From NCBI GenBank assembly GCA_037974335.1, contig CM075760.1:42288103-42352102 (forward strand): a stretch of 64,000 bases of DNA, written 5' to 3'. Below are positions 11,283-23,377 of this stretch, piece after piece. A program made the translations under genes and the position numbers. Origin of the DNA: Prionace glauca (lineage: Eukaryota > Chordata > Chondrichthyes > Carcharhiniformes > Carcharhinidae). Below the pieces are notes generated by a model, which saw only the letters and a program-made list of their open reading frames with translations, was not told the DNA's origin and ran no database searches. Each line of letters starts with the position of its first letter. Position 1 is the stretch's first letter.

Positions 11283-12243
11283 ATAAGAACATGAGAAATA
11301 GGAGCAGGAGTAGGCCATCTGGCCCTTCGAGCCTGCCCTGCCATTCAATAAGATCATGGCTGATCTGTCGTGGCTCAGTTCCACATTCCCACCCTCTCCC
11401 CATAACCCTTAATCCCCTCTCTTATCAAAAACCCATCAACCAGCTTCTTAAAAATATTTAGCGAGGCAGCCTCCACCACTTCAACGGGCAGAGAATTCCA
11501 GAGATTCACCACCCTTTGAGTGAAGAAGTTCTTCCTCAACTCCGTTCTAAACAGACCCCCCTTTATCTTGAGGCTGTGCCCCCTTGTCCTACTGTCCTTT
11601 CTGAGTGGGAAGAGTCTCTCCACCTCTATCCTATCTATCCCATTCATCATCTTATACGTCTCAATCTCCCCTCATTCTTCTAAACTCCAACGAGTACAAG
11701 CCTAGTTTATTCAGCCTCTCCTCATAGCTCAACTCCCTCAACTCCGGCATCAGCCTAGTAAACCTCCTCTGCACTCCCTCCAAGGCCAAAATATCCTTGC
11801 GTAAGTACGGCGCCCAAAACTGCACACAGTACTCCAGCTGCGGCCTCACCAATGCCCTATACAGCCGCAGCAAGACCTCCCTACTTTTATATTCAATCCC
11901 CCTCGCTATGAAGGCCAGCATCCCATTCGCCTTCCTGACCACCTGCTGCATCTGCAAGCTGGGTTTTTGCGACTCATGAACCAGGACCCCGAGGTCCATC
12001 TGCACCGTCGCCTGCTGCAGTTTTTCTCCACGTAAGTAATAATCCTTCCTACCATTATTCCTACCAAAGTGGACCACCTCGCACTTGCCAACATTAAATT
12101 CCATTTGCCAGTTCCTGGCCCATTCGCCCAGCCTATCTAGATCCTTCTGCAGACTCTCCACACAATTTGCCTTTCCACCAATCTTGGTGTCATCAGCAAA
12201 TTTCGACACCATACACTCGGTTCCCTCTTCCAGATCATCTATA
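11283..12243 (-). mobile_element. CR1-type LINE inserted in a SINE
   Basis: A reverse-orientation CR1 of about 960 bp. Its 3' tail lies at the left (ATAAGAACATGAGAAATAGG) and its 5' truncation point near CAGATCATCTATAT. The coding part is in two frames: 12212-11661 (SKFADDTKIGG to RRMRGD) and 11650-11375. A small deletion at about 11660, in the GDLIETYK region, separates them. It is slightly older than the copies at 8071 and 54310. Confidence 0.85.
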
Positions 12244-12440
12244 TTCTCTCTGTGTCCCAGTGGATTTCCTCCGGGTGCTCCGGTTTCCTCACACAGTCTA
12301 AAAGACGTGCTGGTTAGGTGTATTGGCCGTGCTAAATGCTCCCTAGCGTACCTGAACAGGTGACTAGGGCGGCATCTGGGGGACTTTCATAGTAACTTCA
12401 TTGCAGTATTAATGTAAGCCTACTTGTGATACTAATAAAG
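12244..12440 (+). mobile_element. SINE, 3' half
   Basis: Continuation of the SINE begun at 11188 (TGGATTTCCTCCGGGTGCTC to TAAGCCTACTTGTGATAC), ending in ACTAATAAAGAAACTT. Confidence 0.75.
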
Positions 12441-12670
12441 AAACTTAACTTAAACAATTTGAGATTGAAGTAAAAGTTCTAAATCTTGTAAACTCATTTC
12501 TGATGGACAGCGGTAACTGCAACCCCAGGAGCATAATCACCTCTTGATCCAGAATATTAACTTCCAGCCCAGTTACTGGCTGTATTAACATCAGCAGAAA
12601 CAAACTCCAGCTGTCAGAATGAAAGGTTGTCATTAACAGCAGCAACAACAGCAGAATCTAATCCCTGCCG

Positions 12671-13372
12671 TCACTTGTGAACTCGCTGGTGTTTCAGTAA
12701 TTGAGATGAATCAATGAATCCCTTCTCACACTCGGAGCAGGAGAACGGCCTCTCCCCAGTGTGAACCCATTCATGTCTCAGCAGTTGGCATGAATCAGTG
12801 AATCCCTTCCCACATATGGAGCAGGTGAATGGCTTCTCCCCGGTGTGAGCTCGCTGGTGTACAGTGAGACTGCCTGAGTGTCTGAAACTCCTTCCACAGT
12901 CAGTGCAGCTGAATGGTTTCTCCCCAGTGTGAACTCGCTGGTGTTTCAGCAGAGCAAACGAAAGCTTAAAGCTCATTCCACAGTCAGTGCAGCTGAATGG
13001 TTTCCCCCCACTGTGAACTCGCTGGTGTGCCACGAGGTTCGAGGAATTAATGAATCCCTTCCCATACACGGGGCAGGTGAACGGCCTCTCCCCAGTGTGA
13101 ACCCACCGGTGTAATGCTAGATTGTATGACTGAATGAATCTTTTCCCACACACAGAGCAGCTAAATGGCCTCTCCCCAGTGTGAACACGCTGATGTAATG
13201 CCAGGTTGGATGACTGAGTGAAATTCTTCCCACAAATGGAGCAGGTGAAGGGTCTCTCCCCAGTATGGGTGCGTCGATGAGTTTCCAGTTTGGATGGGCA
13301 TGTGAATGCTTTCCCACAGTCTCCACATATCCACGGTCTCTCTGTGGTATCAGTATCATCATGTCTCTCCAT
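12671..13372 (-). CDS. C2H2 zinc-finger protein, locus C (8 fingers)
   Basis: A 233-residue protein with eight C2H2 fingers, a presumed nuclear DNA-binding factor. The start is the ATG MERHDD at 13372; the open frame extends to 13429 only through a non-ATG codon. The first finger ([17 protein letters not shown]) is shared with locus A, making A and C sister genes. Finger 4 reads CPVYGKGF, losing the second zinc-binding Cys, so it probably does not fold. Fingers 5 and 6 have CTDC cores. The exon starts at 13702 behind a TTTTTACAG acceptor. The promoter block at 14.15-14.94 kb lies upstream, shared head-to-head with locus D. No effector domain is visible. Confidence 0.87.
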   Translation of the reverse strand: MERHDDTDTTERPWICGDCGKAFTCPSKLETHRRTHTGERPFTCSICGKNFTQSSNLALHQRVHTGERPFSCSVCGKRFIQSYNLALHRWVHTGERPFTCPVYGKGFINSSNLVAHQRVHSGGKPFSCTDCGMSFKLSFALLKHQRVHTGEKPFSCTDCGRSFRHSGSLTVHQRAHTGEKPFTCSICGKGFTDSCQLLRHEWVHTGERPFSCSECEKGFIDSSQLLKHQRVHK

Positions 13373-13702
13373 GCTGATGATCAGATGAAGCCTCGTCTGC
13401 ACACACAACACTTGTCCATTTCTCCTCACTGAATGGTGATGTTTTTTCAGGCTGTGTAACTGGTTTAAGCTCTTTCCACAGTCTGTTCACTGGAACACTC
13501 TCACTTGGGTGTGCGTGTGTCTCAGTGCTTTTCCAGTCACACTGATGTTTGAAATCTTTTCCCACAGACAAAACAAACAAACATTTTTCCCTCCACATTC
13601 CAAGTACAATGATATCCAGGTCATCAGAATTGAGTGATTCTGTCAGATCTTGATGTGATGTTTAGTTTCAGATTTCCATCTGTAATCCTCAACTTCTCAT
13701 AG
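13373..13702 (-). other. Locus C leader with relic fingers
   Basis: Downstream of the acceptor the minus strand reads an open stretch beginning ATGTGGAGGGAAAAATG near 13598 (VGKDFKHQCDWKSTETH, then [14 protein letters not shown]). It is recognisable as decayed finger sequence. The last relic contains ATCTGATCATCAGC: the TGA seen in the paralogues is present, but a one-base loss just after it shifts it out of frame with the ATG at 13372. Confidence 0.6.
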
Positions 13703-13829
13703 CTGTAAAAACAGTCAATAAAACTCACCACTGACAGTCCAGGATAGAAATTCTGAACAGACAATTCTAGTTTCTCTGCAATTTTTTCCTCTCAGAGTTG
13801 CAGATCCCCATCCCACACACTCTCCCTTA

Positions 13830-14076
13830 AAGTTTATTTATTAGTCACAAGGCTTACATTAACATTGCAATGAACTTCCCCTCATCGCCAGCAGCTGTTT
13901 GGGTCAATGCACTAACTAGCATGTCTTTCCAACTGTAGGAGGAAACTGGAGCATCCGGAGGAAACCCATGCAGACACAGGGAGAACATGCAAACCCCACC
14001 CGAGCCGGGAATCAAACCCAGGACCCTGGCACTGTGAGGAAGCAGTGCTAACCACTGTGCTACCGTGCCACTGGGA
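13830..14076 (-). mobile_element. tRNA-derived SINE, reverse orientation
   Basis: A-box complement at about 14045-14065 and B-box complement GGGAATCAAACC. The tail TTTATTTATTAGTCACAAGG lies at the left. Nearly full length. Confidence 0.8.
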
Positions 14077-14149
14077 TAAATGTACTGGGATGATTTATGT
14101 TTATTTATTCATAAACCGAGTGCTTATGAAGCCTCACCGCCCGGATCCA

Positions 14150-14940
14150 GTTATGTTTCCGGTTTGATTTCGGGCGCTGGATTCGCGCCATTCAAAATTT
14201 CCATTTAAAACCCGCTGGTTCCAGCTCCTCACCGCCTGCGGATCCACGAAGTGTTTCCAAATCCTCCAGTGACTGAGCCAGGATGGGGCCGTTAACCTGG
14301 GCCTGTTCCCGGGAGGGAGGGAGAAGCCCCGCAGCTGCAAACCAGGGAGCTGACAATGATTCTGAAGGGTTTGCGGATCCACAAAGTGTTTCCAGACCCT
14401 CCCAGCCACCGCCTAACGCTGACTCCGCTTCTCCGGGACAAACAAGCACCAAGAACAGCAATGACACTGCGCATGATCCACATCACAATGCCCGGGGGCT
14501 GATTGACGGCAGGTCCGGACCAATAGGAAGAGGAGGCGGGGCTAGAGGACCGAGCGGGAGTGGCTGGCCCTCCGACCAATCGGAGCGAATGAGGGGCGGG
14601 GCTGGAGGACCGAGCGGGAGCGGCTGGTCCTCCAACCAATCGGAGTGAATGAGGGGCGGAGCTGGAGACCAACACTCCGAAGAAACCCGGTGAATGCGGA
14701 GCGAACATTGCAGCAGCGGAGGGGGAGGCGCTGGAACCGGCGGCTGGATATTGGGGAGGGTCTGGAAACACTTTGTGGATCCGCAAACCCTTCAGAATCA
14801 TTGTCAGCTGCTTGGTTTGCAGCTTCGGGGCTTCTCCCTCCCTCCCGGGAACAGGCCCAGGTTAACGGCCCCATCCTGGATCAGCCACTGGAGGATGGTT
14901 CACATCAGAGGATGGGGGAGGGGGACAGTAAATAAGAGAT
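14150..14940. promoter_or_regulatory. Bidirectional CpG promoter P3 between loci C and D
   Basis: A GC-rich block between divergent ZNF exons C (ends 13702, minus) and D (starts 15739, plus). It holds three 60-bp tandem units (14521-14580, 14581-14640, 14641-14670 partial). CCAAT lies at 14520-14524, 14576-14580 and 14636-14640, and GGGGCGG or GAGGCGGGG boxes lie within the units. 14265-14757 copies 44-540. The flanks form an inverted repeat (next entry). This is inferred to drive both genes. Confidence 0.65.
14257..14905. repeat. Promoter palindrome: inverted arms of about 145 bp
   Basis: The left arm (about 14257-14403, AGTGACTGAGCCAGGATGGG to GTTTCCAGACCCTCCC) reappears in reverse complement at about 14755-14905 with few differences. 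The CCAAT/GC-box tandem units lie between the arms. Confidence 0.8.
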
Positions 14941-15738
14941 TCCACTTTGGCCTCAAATCAATGAGGACTCTGATCTCTGGGAAGGAAGGAAATCCTGGGA
15001 GGTGAGGGGGGAGGATTCACAAACACCCACTGGAGGCCCCAACACCCCCAATTGGTTTTATTGTCAGTCTGCAGACAGGAGCTGGAGAACTGAACCCAGA
15101 CAGGGGAGAGGGAGGGAGAAAACTGGGAGTGGAGCAAAGAAAATTGTCTGTTCAGCGTTTCTGTTGTGGGCTGATGTTTAAAGCTGTTTTTACACACGGT
15201 TACAAGTTGATGATTTACACACAGAAAACTCAATCCCAAGAGAAATATTTGTCTCTCTGTAATTTATATTCTGCATTGGTTGTGATGTTTTTTGTAAACA
15301 CAGATTACAGCTTTCAGGACAGATTAAATGGATTGAAGTTTTTGCCGATACAGCAGTGACCTGCTTTAAAATTATCAGTGCCTTGGACAGGGGAAATGTG
15401 GAAAGAATGCTTTCACTTGTGACAGAGTCTGAAAGGAGGACCAATCAATAAACAAAGACTCATAAATACTAGATAGTCACTAATAAATCCAAGAAGGTAA
15501 TAAGGATAAATTTCTTCACTCACAGGTTTCGAAGTATCAGAGAAATGAGTTGAGGAAATTGCTGAGATTGTTTCAAAGGGAAACAGGAGAAGCGCACAAG
15601 AGGAATAGAAAAATCAACTGAAAGGCTGTGATGAGGTACATGGGACAGGAGAAGATGTGTCAAGTATAAAGAATTAAACTGAATGGCTTGTTTATGTCTT
15701 GTATATTCAAAGTAATTCAATGTAAACTCCTTTTCCAG
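14941..15738 (+). other. Putative first intron of locus D
   Basis: No coding sequence is seen. The stretch lies between the promoter and the terminal-exon acceptor of D, and becomes A/T-rich after about 15200. No repeat family is recognised except short low-complexity runs. Confidence 0.35.
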
Positions 15739-16072
15739 AATATCTGCAGACGGGTGATTCAAACCAAACATCTTGGGATCTGACAGTGTCACACAATTCT
15801 TCAGGATCTGAATATCAAAGGCCTATGAATGTGGAAGGAGAAATGTTTGCCTATTTTGTCTTTGGGAAATTACTCAACATCATTGTGACTGGAAAAGCCC
15901 CGAGACACAGACATCTGTTATTTTTCCACAGCTGGAACAGAACTTTAACCAGTTACACAGTGTGAAAAAAAACACACTTACATCAGCTAGACACCGTACT
16001 CGTGTTCTTTGTGTGAACCTGGTTTCAACTGATTGTATAACCTGGAAAGACATGAGGACACCTGCACCATGT
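15739..16072 (+). other. Locus D leader with relic fingers and original ATG
   Basis: The acceptor TTTTCCAG ends at 15738. The leader includes ATGTGGAAGGAGAAATGT at about 15828, a decayed finger around 15930-15970 and the last relic finger with TGA at 16030-16032. Its TGCACCATG start (16069-16071) corresponds to the used ATG of other loci, but it is followed at once by an inserted CR1 tail that gives TGA. Confidence 0.6.
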
Positions 16073-16197
16073 GAATAAGGAGCAGCAATAGGCCATTCAG
16101 CCCCACGGGCCAGTTCCGTCATTTAATAACATCATGGCTAATCTGATAGTGAGCTCAGATCTGCCTTCCGCCTACACCCGATAGCCTGTCAATAATC
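16073..16197 (-). mobile_element. CR1 3' tail inserted at the start codon of locus D
   Basis: About 125 bp of a reverse-orientation CR1-type 3' end (AGGCCATTCAGCCCCACGGG, then TCATGGCTAATCTGATAGTG) separates the original ATG (16069) from a second ATG (16198) that leads into GAGAAACCG. Confidence 0.65.
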
Positions 16198-17347
<1,150 letters not shown>

Positions 17348-17364
17348 ATAGTGTCTGGTTACCA

Positions 17365-17680
17365 ATGAGGTTCCACAGTTTTGTGGTATATATCAATGAC
17401 TTAGACTTAAATGTAAGGGTCATGATTCAGTTTGCAGATGATACAACAATTGTATTTGTGTTTAACAATCCAGAAGAAAGCCGTGGACTGCAGGAAGATA
17501 TCAGTGGGCTGGTCAGATGGGCAGAAAAATGGCTCATGGAATTCAATCTGGAGCAGTGAGAGAGAATGAATTTGGGACATTAGACAAGACAAGGGAATGA
17601 ACAATAAAGGGGATGATGCTGAGAATTATAGAGGATCAGAGAGAACCTGGAGTCAACATCCAGGCACCTGTGAAGGACAG
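17365..17680 (+). mobile_element. CR1-type LINE RT fragment
   Basis: The translation contains YINDLDLNVRVMIQFADDTT, the second half of the CR1 RT palm with a FADD catalytic box, followed by thumb residues. It is decayed and abuts the 3' flank of locus D. Confidence 0.7.
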
Positions 17681-17686
17681 GTAGAT

Positions 17687-17775
17687 CATAAGACCATCAG
17701 ATGTAGGAGCAGAATTAGGGCATTCAGCCCATTGAGTCTGCTCTGCCGTTCAATCAAGGCTGATAAGTTTCTCAA
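17687..17775 (-). mobile_element. CR1 3' tail, reverse
   Basis: ATAAGACCATCAGATGTAGG and CATTCAGCCCATTGAGTC match the reverse complement of a CR1 3' end, inserted between two forward CR1 fragments. Confidence 0.6.
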
Positions 17776-18830
17776 TCAGGTGGTCAGGAAGATATTTGGC
17801 CAAAGACTAGTTTATAAGAAGAGGGAGATTATGCTCAAACTGAAGCAGAGAGTGGGAATAAATGGATCCTTTTCAGAGTGGCAAGCAGCGACTAGTGGGT
17901 ACGGCAGGGTTCAGTGCTGTAACCCCAACTGTCTGTAATATACATTAATAATTTGGATGAAGGAATTGAATGCAATATCTCCAACTTTTAGATGACACTA
18001 AGCTGGGTGGCAGTGTGTGCTGTGAGGAGGTTCCTAAGAGGCTACAGTGGCTTGGGCAGATACTTGGCAAATGCAAAATACTATGGATACATGTGAGGTT
18101 ATCAACTTTGGTGGCAAAAACAGGAAGAAAGATTATTATCTGAATGGTGGCAGTTTAGGAAAAAGGGAAGTGCAACATGAGTTGGGTGTCATGATGGGAC
18201 AGTTGCTGAAGTTTGGCATGCAGGTACAGCAGGCATTGAGGAAAGCTAATGGCATGCTGCCCTTCATAGTAAGAGGATTTGAGTATAGGAGTAAGATTGT
18301 TTTGCTCAGTTGTACAGGGCATTGGTGAAGCCACACCTTGAGTATTGTGTGCAGTTTTGGTCTTGTAGTCTGAGGGAGTCCAGCTAAGGTTCACCAGACT
18401 GATTCCTGGAATGGCAGGACTGACTTATGAAGAGAGACTGGATCGACTGGACTTTTACTCACTGGAATTTCGAATGAGAAGGGATCTCGTAGAAATATTT
18501 AAAATCCTGATGGGATTAGACAGGCTGGATGCTGTCCCAACGTGTTCCCAATGTTGGGGAAGTCCAGAAATAGGGGTTACAATCTGAGACAGATGAGAAA
18601 GAACTTCATGTTGTGAACCTGTGGAATTCTGTACCACAGAAAGCTGTTGGGGCCAATTTGTTAACTATGTTCAAGAGGGAGCTGGACGTGACTAAAGGGA
18701 CAAGGAGTATGGAGAGAAAGTGGGACTGTGATACTGAAAGTGCATGATCTACCATGATCATATTGAATGGTGGTGCAGGCTCAAAAGACTGAACAGCCTA
18801 CTCCTGCACCTATTTTCTGAGTTTATAAAA
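17776..18830 (+). mobile_element. CR1-type LINE, old copy
   Basis: A degenerate CR1 from the RT domain (VGINGSFSEWQAATSG) through the thumb (KDYYLNGGSLGKREVQHELG) and C-terminal domain to a 3' end GGTGCAGGCTCAAAAGACTG. There are many frame breaks, so it is older than the 8071 and 54310 copies. Confidence 0.75.
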
Positions 18831-18879
18831 TGCTTTGTAAAATGTTCTGTCGAAGGATCATTTAGATCCAAAAAATTAA

Positions 18880-18945
18880 CTCTGTTTCTCCACACAGATG
18901 CTGCCAGACCTGCTGAGGTTACCCAACATATTCTGTTCATATTTA
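18880..18945 (+). repeat. Repeat R3 (CACAGATGCTGCCAGACCTG family)
   Basis: Matches copies at about 25040-25125, 38015-38100, 39405-39490 and 48870-48945. Short and non-coding; family not identified. Confidence 0.55.
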
Positions 18946-18954
18946 TAAAATGCT

Positions 18955-19370
18955 AGTTCGAGTAAGCTAGAGTGCTGAGCACAGTTCTGGTCACCAGATT
19001 AATCAATTATAAAAGTTTATGTCAAGTAAAGCTTGTGTAGCAGAAAGCTGAAGCCAGTTGGCAAATTTTTAATATAATTACAAACTTTCAATTTTCAAAT
19101 CCAGCGAATAAAGGGTTGAAGAATTAGGAGGGTTAGTGAAGAAATCATTTCACCCGGAGAGTCATGGGGATCTGGAACTCGCTGCCTGAAAGGATGGGAG
19201 AGGCAGAAACCCTCATCACATTAAACAGGAACTTAGATACGCAGTTCAGATTCTGCAGCAACAGAGGGACAGATTAAGAGCTGGAAAATAGGATGAAACT
19301 GGACAGTACTTTTCAAGCCAGCACAGACATGATGGGCTGAATGGCCTCCTGCTGTTCAGTTAATTTTCTA
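18955..19370 (+). mobile_element. Decayed CR1 3' fragments
   Basis: Pieces resembling the CR1 C-terminus (CACAGTTCTGGTCACCAGAT at 18978; CGCTGCCTGAAAGGATGGGAG at 19180; ATGATGGGCTGAATGGCCTC at 19330). No open frame. Confidence 0.5.
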
Positions 19371-19599
19371 TATTTCAGTTCTGACAGTTGGAGTTTGTTT
19401 CTACTGATATTAATAACTCCTTGAACTGGGCTGCAGTGTTATATTCTGAATAAATGCAAAATCAGCTTGATTAAAATGCATCAGAGTAGATTCTTTGTCT
19501 TTCCCACTGTGTTATCTGATTGTACTCTGATTTTCTCATCAGTAACACAACTAATCTCAGTCACCCCAATCTGCGAATGATTAAGTAAATTCCTTCTCT

Positions 19600-19735
19600 A
19601 ACACTGCGAGTGTACCTCAAACCACAGGGACTGCAGCGTTTCAGGAAGGGCAGCTCACCACCACCTCAAGGGCAATTAGGAATAGACAATAAAAATACTG
19701 GCCTAGTCGGTGACACCCACACTCCATGAAAAGAA
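19600..19735 (+). repeat. Repeat R2 copy
   Basis: CAGCTCACCACCACCTCAAG through CTGGCCTAGTCGGTGACACC to CCATGAAAAG. It is the best-preserved R2 3' half in the window. Confidence 0.55.
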
Positions 19736-19804
19736 AATGTATATTCAAACAAGACTTAATTAAGGCAGGACAGGATTCTTTGCATAATTAGTTTTACAAC
19801 ACTA

Positions 19805-20100
19805 AATTAACATTAAAATTATTATTAAAGGATAGGGGTTTGCATATCAATCCAGGGAAATTACCAAAATGATGCTGGAGTGTGGCGACTTCTTGCAAGC
19901 TGTGCCCAGCAAACCCTCTAATTCTATCTTCTACTCGTTCTACACTTCGAAAACTTTATTCTGACTCTTATGACTGTAACACTGTATTCTGCATCCTCTC
20001 CTCTACGTAAAGTACCCTTTCTCTGTAAGGCACACAAGAAACAATACTTTTCACTGTATGTCAATACATTGACGATAATAAATCAAATCAATGACTTTTG
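19805..20100 (+). repeat. SINE-like repeat ending in AATAAATCAAATCAA
   Basis: It runs from ATGCTGGAGTGTGGCGACTT to AAACAATACTTTTCACTGTA and a tail GATAATAAATCAAATC. The tail is shared in reverse with 3870-3950 and 24005-24085 and in the same sense with 59960-60015. Confidence 0.55.
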
Positions 20101-20339
20101 CAACTTTATCTAGGTGTTAATCCATCACAGCATTCCGCTCTCAAAACTCTGTCTCAGACACATTCCCACTTGCTGACATGGACATGGGAATCTTGCCTCG
20201 ACTGAGTGTCTTCAGTAATCAGCCAGCAACAAATGATTACGGAGCCCTGACTTTTAACCCCTGAGTGACCAGCACCCTGTGTCAGAGTCAAGCTTCTCCT
20301 CGGTTAATAATTACGTCTAACTGCTGTTCGGGTGAATCC

Positions 20340-20705
20340 AATTAGTTATTAGGAACAGCGGCCACCCAGTCTCAGTACATCAGACAAGAATACAAGAGAG
20401 CTAAAATCTCTTAATTTTGAAGTATTTTGCTAAACACTGGATCAAACTAAAGATTATAATGTACCATTCCTCGGGACCTTTATCGGGGATCCTTCATTAT
20501 TAGAACAGTTTGTCTGAAATTGCCGTTTCTTTCACAGAGAGACATGTAATAATTCAACTTAAGTTTTGAATGAAAATCCAGTCTTTCCAATATGATTATT
20601 GATTCATTATTTCTAACTTAATCAAGGTTCATCAATTGTACAATCATCTTTCATGACTGGTTACTCATCATACAGTAATTTGATTAATATATGTGGTTAA
20701 TACAG
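20340..20705 (+). repeat. Dispersed segment, inverted partner at 63628-63995
   Basis: About 365 bp whose reverse complement lies at the right end of the window, with roughly one difference in ten bases. It is A/T-rich with no open frame, and no known element was recognised. Confidence 0.75.
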
Positions 20706-21147
20706 AAAACAAAGTGACTTCTTTCATCACATGTTAGTATCCAAATGACTTCCTTGACCTTGTTAGTTATTACAACAGATACAATATAGAAATGGTCAAG
20801 TTAAATTCAGGTATAACCAATCAGACCTATTTGCAGTGAGAAATATGATTGAATGCAGCAGTAGTGAGAAAGGGTCGATGTCAAGTTAAAACTGAGATGT
20901 GGTCTGGTGCAGTTTTAATAGAGAATATCTAGTCTAATATAAGCTGATGCAAAATCTAATGTAACGGTAACTAAGAGAGATCCCTATGAAGTATAACAGA
21001 GATTTGGTCTTCAGTGGTATAAAGCCAGGGCCTCCTATGATCTAAACAGATGTTTTGCCTAATTATTAATAAGGAGAGTTAAATGTAGAATAGAGCAATT
21101 GTCTAATGTAACATAAGCTGAGACACAGCCTGGTTTAACATAAATAT
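20706..21147. other. A/T-rich intergenic sequence
   Basis: I see no genes or recognised repeats. Several AATATAAGCTGATGC-like short phrases recur at about 20935 and 21110, which may reflect an old internal duplication. Confidence 0.3.
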
Positions 21148-21460
21148 AGGGCAGCACAATGGTACAGTGGTAGCACTGCTGCCTCACAGCACCAGGTACC
21201 CAGGTTTGATTCCCAGCTTGGATCACTGCCTGTGCGGAGTCTGCATGTTCTCCCCATGTTTGCTTGGGTTTCCTCTGGGTGCTCCAGTTTCCTCGCACAC
21301 TCCAAAGACGTATAGGTTAGGTTGATTGGCAATGCTCCTTCGTGTCAGGGGAATCAGCAGGGTAAATATGTGGGTTATAGGGCTGGGACTGAGGTGGGAT
21401 TGTCAGCGCAGGCTTGATGAACTGAATGGCTTCTTTCTGCATGAGAGAGATTCAATGCTT
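21148..21460 (+). mobile_element. tRNA-derived SINE, near full length
   Basis: A box TGGTACAGTGGTAGCACTGC, B box CAGGTTTGATTCCCAGC, body TTTCCTCTGGGTGCTCCAGT and 3' segment ATGAACTGAATGGCTTCTTT. Confidence 0.85.
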
Positions 21461-22030
21461 TGAAATATGAACATGGTCCAGAAACAGTATTAACAAAGGG
21501 AGGGGCTGCAGTAATTTGAATAGGGGCTTGGCTGGCACAGTAACCGAGACAGAGCTGTGTACAATGTGAACTCAGACAAGGTCTAGAGTAGTACAAAAAG
21601 GTTCAAGTGTAATAATAACAGATAGTAATAACCCAGACAGGGCCCAGATTAAAATAACCAGAGATGGGAACCAGGATTTTATGGCCCTTCTAGCCCAGTG
21701 GTACATTATTGTTCTGTTGAACTAACTGGAGATTTAAATGGTTATCCAATTAAGCCCAAATCTTTCCCAATAGCCCTGCAATTTTGCCACTTTAAGAATG
21801 TATCAGATTGTTTTTTTCAAAGTTAATTAATGAATCTGATTCCACAACCCATTCAGGCAGTGCACACCAACCAGATCACATCTTATCGTGTCAAATAAAC
21901 ATTTCCTCAATCTGGACTCTTGTTTCTTTGCACATTTTAAATCTATTCATCCTCTGGTTACCAACCCTCTTGCTCGTTGGAACAGTTTCTCCCCACTTAC
22001 TCCTATCGGACCCCTCATGAATTGAACACT

Positions 22031-23377
22031 TCAATTGCATTTAATCCCCTGGGACTTCTCTGATTTCTCCTCGATGGTGTGTCCAATGAGGTGCAGCTTC
22101 ATTGTGCCATCAGTGATGTATTTATCTCGCTCTGGCAAGGGGATCAGATCTTTAATCTCAGCTTTCTCTGTGTGTGGGACCTGGAGGGTCTTCACATCAC
22201 TCACAAACCAAACTCCATTGACACATTGGTAAAGCAGAATGCTCAGTTTGTGAGAATGTGTCTTCCCAGCTGGATCACAATTACTCACTGAGACAGAGAG
22301 AGTGGAAAAGTCATCCTCCTGCCAAACTGTCTGATATCCTGAGTAATAGTCATAATTGTTCCTTGGCCACTGAGTTGAAATCGTTTGACCTTTTGGGGCA
22401 AAGGTAACATACCACTGAGTCTTTAGTTTGAAATGGCTGGTCGAGAACGATGTCACGATAGGTTCTTTATTCATGTTCTGATATCCTGTGATTTCCCAGA
22501 GGTGGCTGAAACTTTCTGATGTGTACAATCTCATGGTAAATGGGATGGTGCTGATATCATAGCGTTGGCTGATGGAGTCCATGGGCAAAAGGTGCACTTG
22601 GTAAACCAGCAAGCTCTCCCGGAGCAGGTAGTTAGAGATTGCCTTGGGTAGGCTTCCGGGGGCTTGGAGAATAAACAGTTTCTCTGGGGGCATCATAGGA
22701 TAGCGAATGTGGTGCAACATTTCCTTGATGTGGGCAGGATGTAGAGACAGCCATCTCACCAGGGCTTGGAAAAGGATCACTTCATCCTCCAGCACCACGT
22801 CAGACCTTTCGAGGAGAGCAGAGAGTTGGTGCGGTTCCATTGATGTCCAGTCTGGAGACTTTATGACACTGCCAATGTTCCAGGCTATAAACCGGAGGCA
22901 TTTCTCTTCCAGTTGGGTCAGGCCAGTCAGCTTGGCAAATCTCTGCCATGTGATGGCACGGTTGGAGGAGCCTGGGGCAGCCACATTGGCCAACATGAAC
23001 TGCTGGCAGCTTTCTCTCAGCTCCTGGATGTTGTACTTCTCTGACAGAAGGTGAAGGGGTTGCACATTCTCAGTGCTGAGGGTGACACTCCCACTGTACA
23101 GATACCTCAGGAAATCCTGGAAGTGATCCAGGCAGTCCTCTTCCTCAGTGAGGTGGACAGTCTGGCCTTTAGCATCTGACCAACGCTCAGTGTCCAACAG
23201 GGTCCTGAAGACGTCACTTTGCACGACCAGGATGAACCTGTGGGCGTTCAGCATGAGCTTTTTGTTCACAATCAGTTTGATGTCGCTGAAATCCTCCTTG
23301 TTGAACAGGGCAGAGAGACTATCAATGAAACTGGTCTGGTGATTGAGGCTCTCCGATGGCCCAGTGACATCCATCAT
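22031..23377 (-). CDS. BTB-BACK protein, BTBD17/LGALS3BP-like (large terminal exon)
   Basis: 448 residues with a BTB domain at about 30-130 (DIKLIVNKKLMLNAHRFIL; FLRYLYSGSVTLSTENV), a BACK-like region at about 135-235 (CLRFIAWNIGSV; IRYPMMPPEKLF) and a C-terminal region rich in aromatic residues (WYVTFAPKG; YDYYSGYQTVWQ). The order and the IRYPMMPPE and LYTSESFSH phrases resemble galectin-3-binding protein and BTBD17, which are secreted or membrane-associated glycoproteins. No SRCR domain or signal peptide lies in this exon. A TTTTTCACTGACAG acceptor directly precedes the ATGATG, so the protein may continue from an upstream exon, possibly near promoter block P4 (25.3 kb). The frame is intact. 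It is unrelated to the surrounding ZNF genes. Confidence 0.85.
   Translation of the reverse strand: MMDVTGPSESLNHQTSFIDSLSALFNKEDFSDIKLIVNKKLMLNAHRFILVVQSDVFRTLLDTERWSDAKGQTVHLTEEEDCLDHFQDFLRYLYSGSVTLSTENVQPLHLLSEKYNIQELRESCQQFMLANVAAPGSSNRAITWQRFAKLTGLTQLEEKCLRFIAWNIGSVIKSPDWTSMEPHQLSALLERSDVVLEDEVILFQALVRWLSLHPAHIKEMLHHIRYPMMPPEKLFILQAPGSLPKAISNYLLRESLLVYQVHLLPMDSISQRYDISTIPFTMRLYTSESFSHLWEITGYQNMNKEPIVTSFSTSHFKLKTQWYVTFAPKGQTISTQWPRNNYDYYSGYQTVWQEDDFSTLSVSVSNCDPAGKTHSHKLSILLYQCVNGVWFVSDVKTLQVPHTEKAEIKDLIPLPERDKYITDGTMKLHLIGHTIEEKSEKSQGIKCN

Noticed and set aside
14134-14935. Several open frames of 90-170 codons in the 14.1-14.9 kb block.
   Set aside because: Same reason, and the block copies a promoter-like segment at 44-540 with inverted arms.
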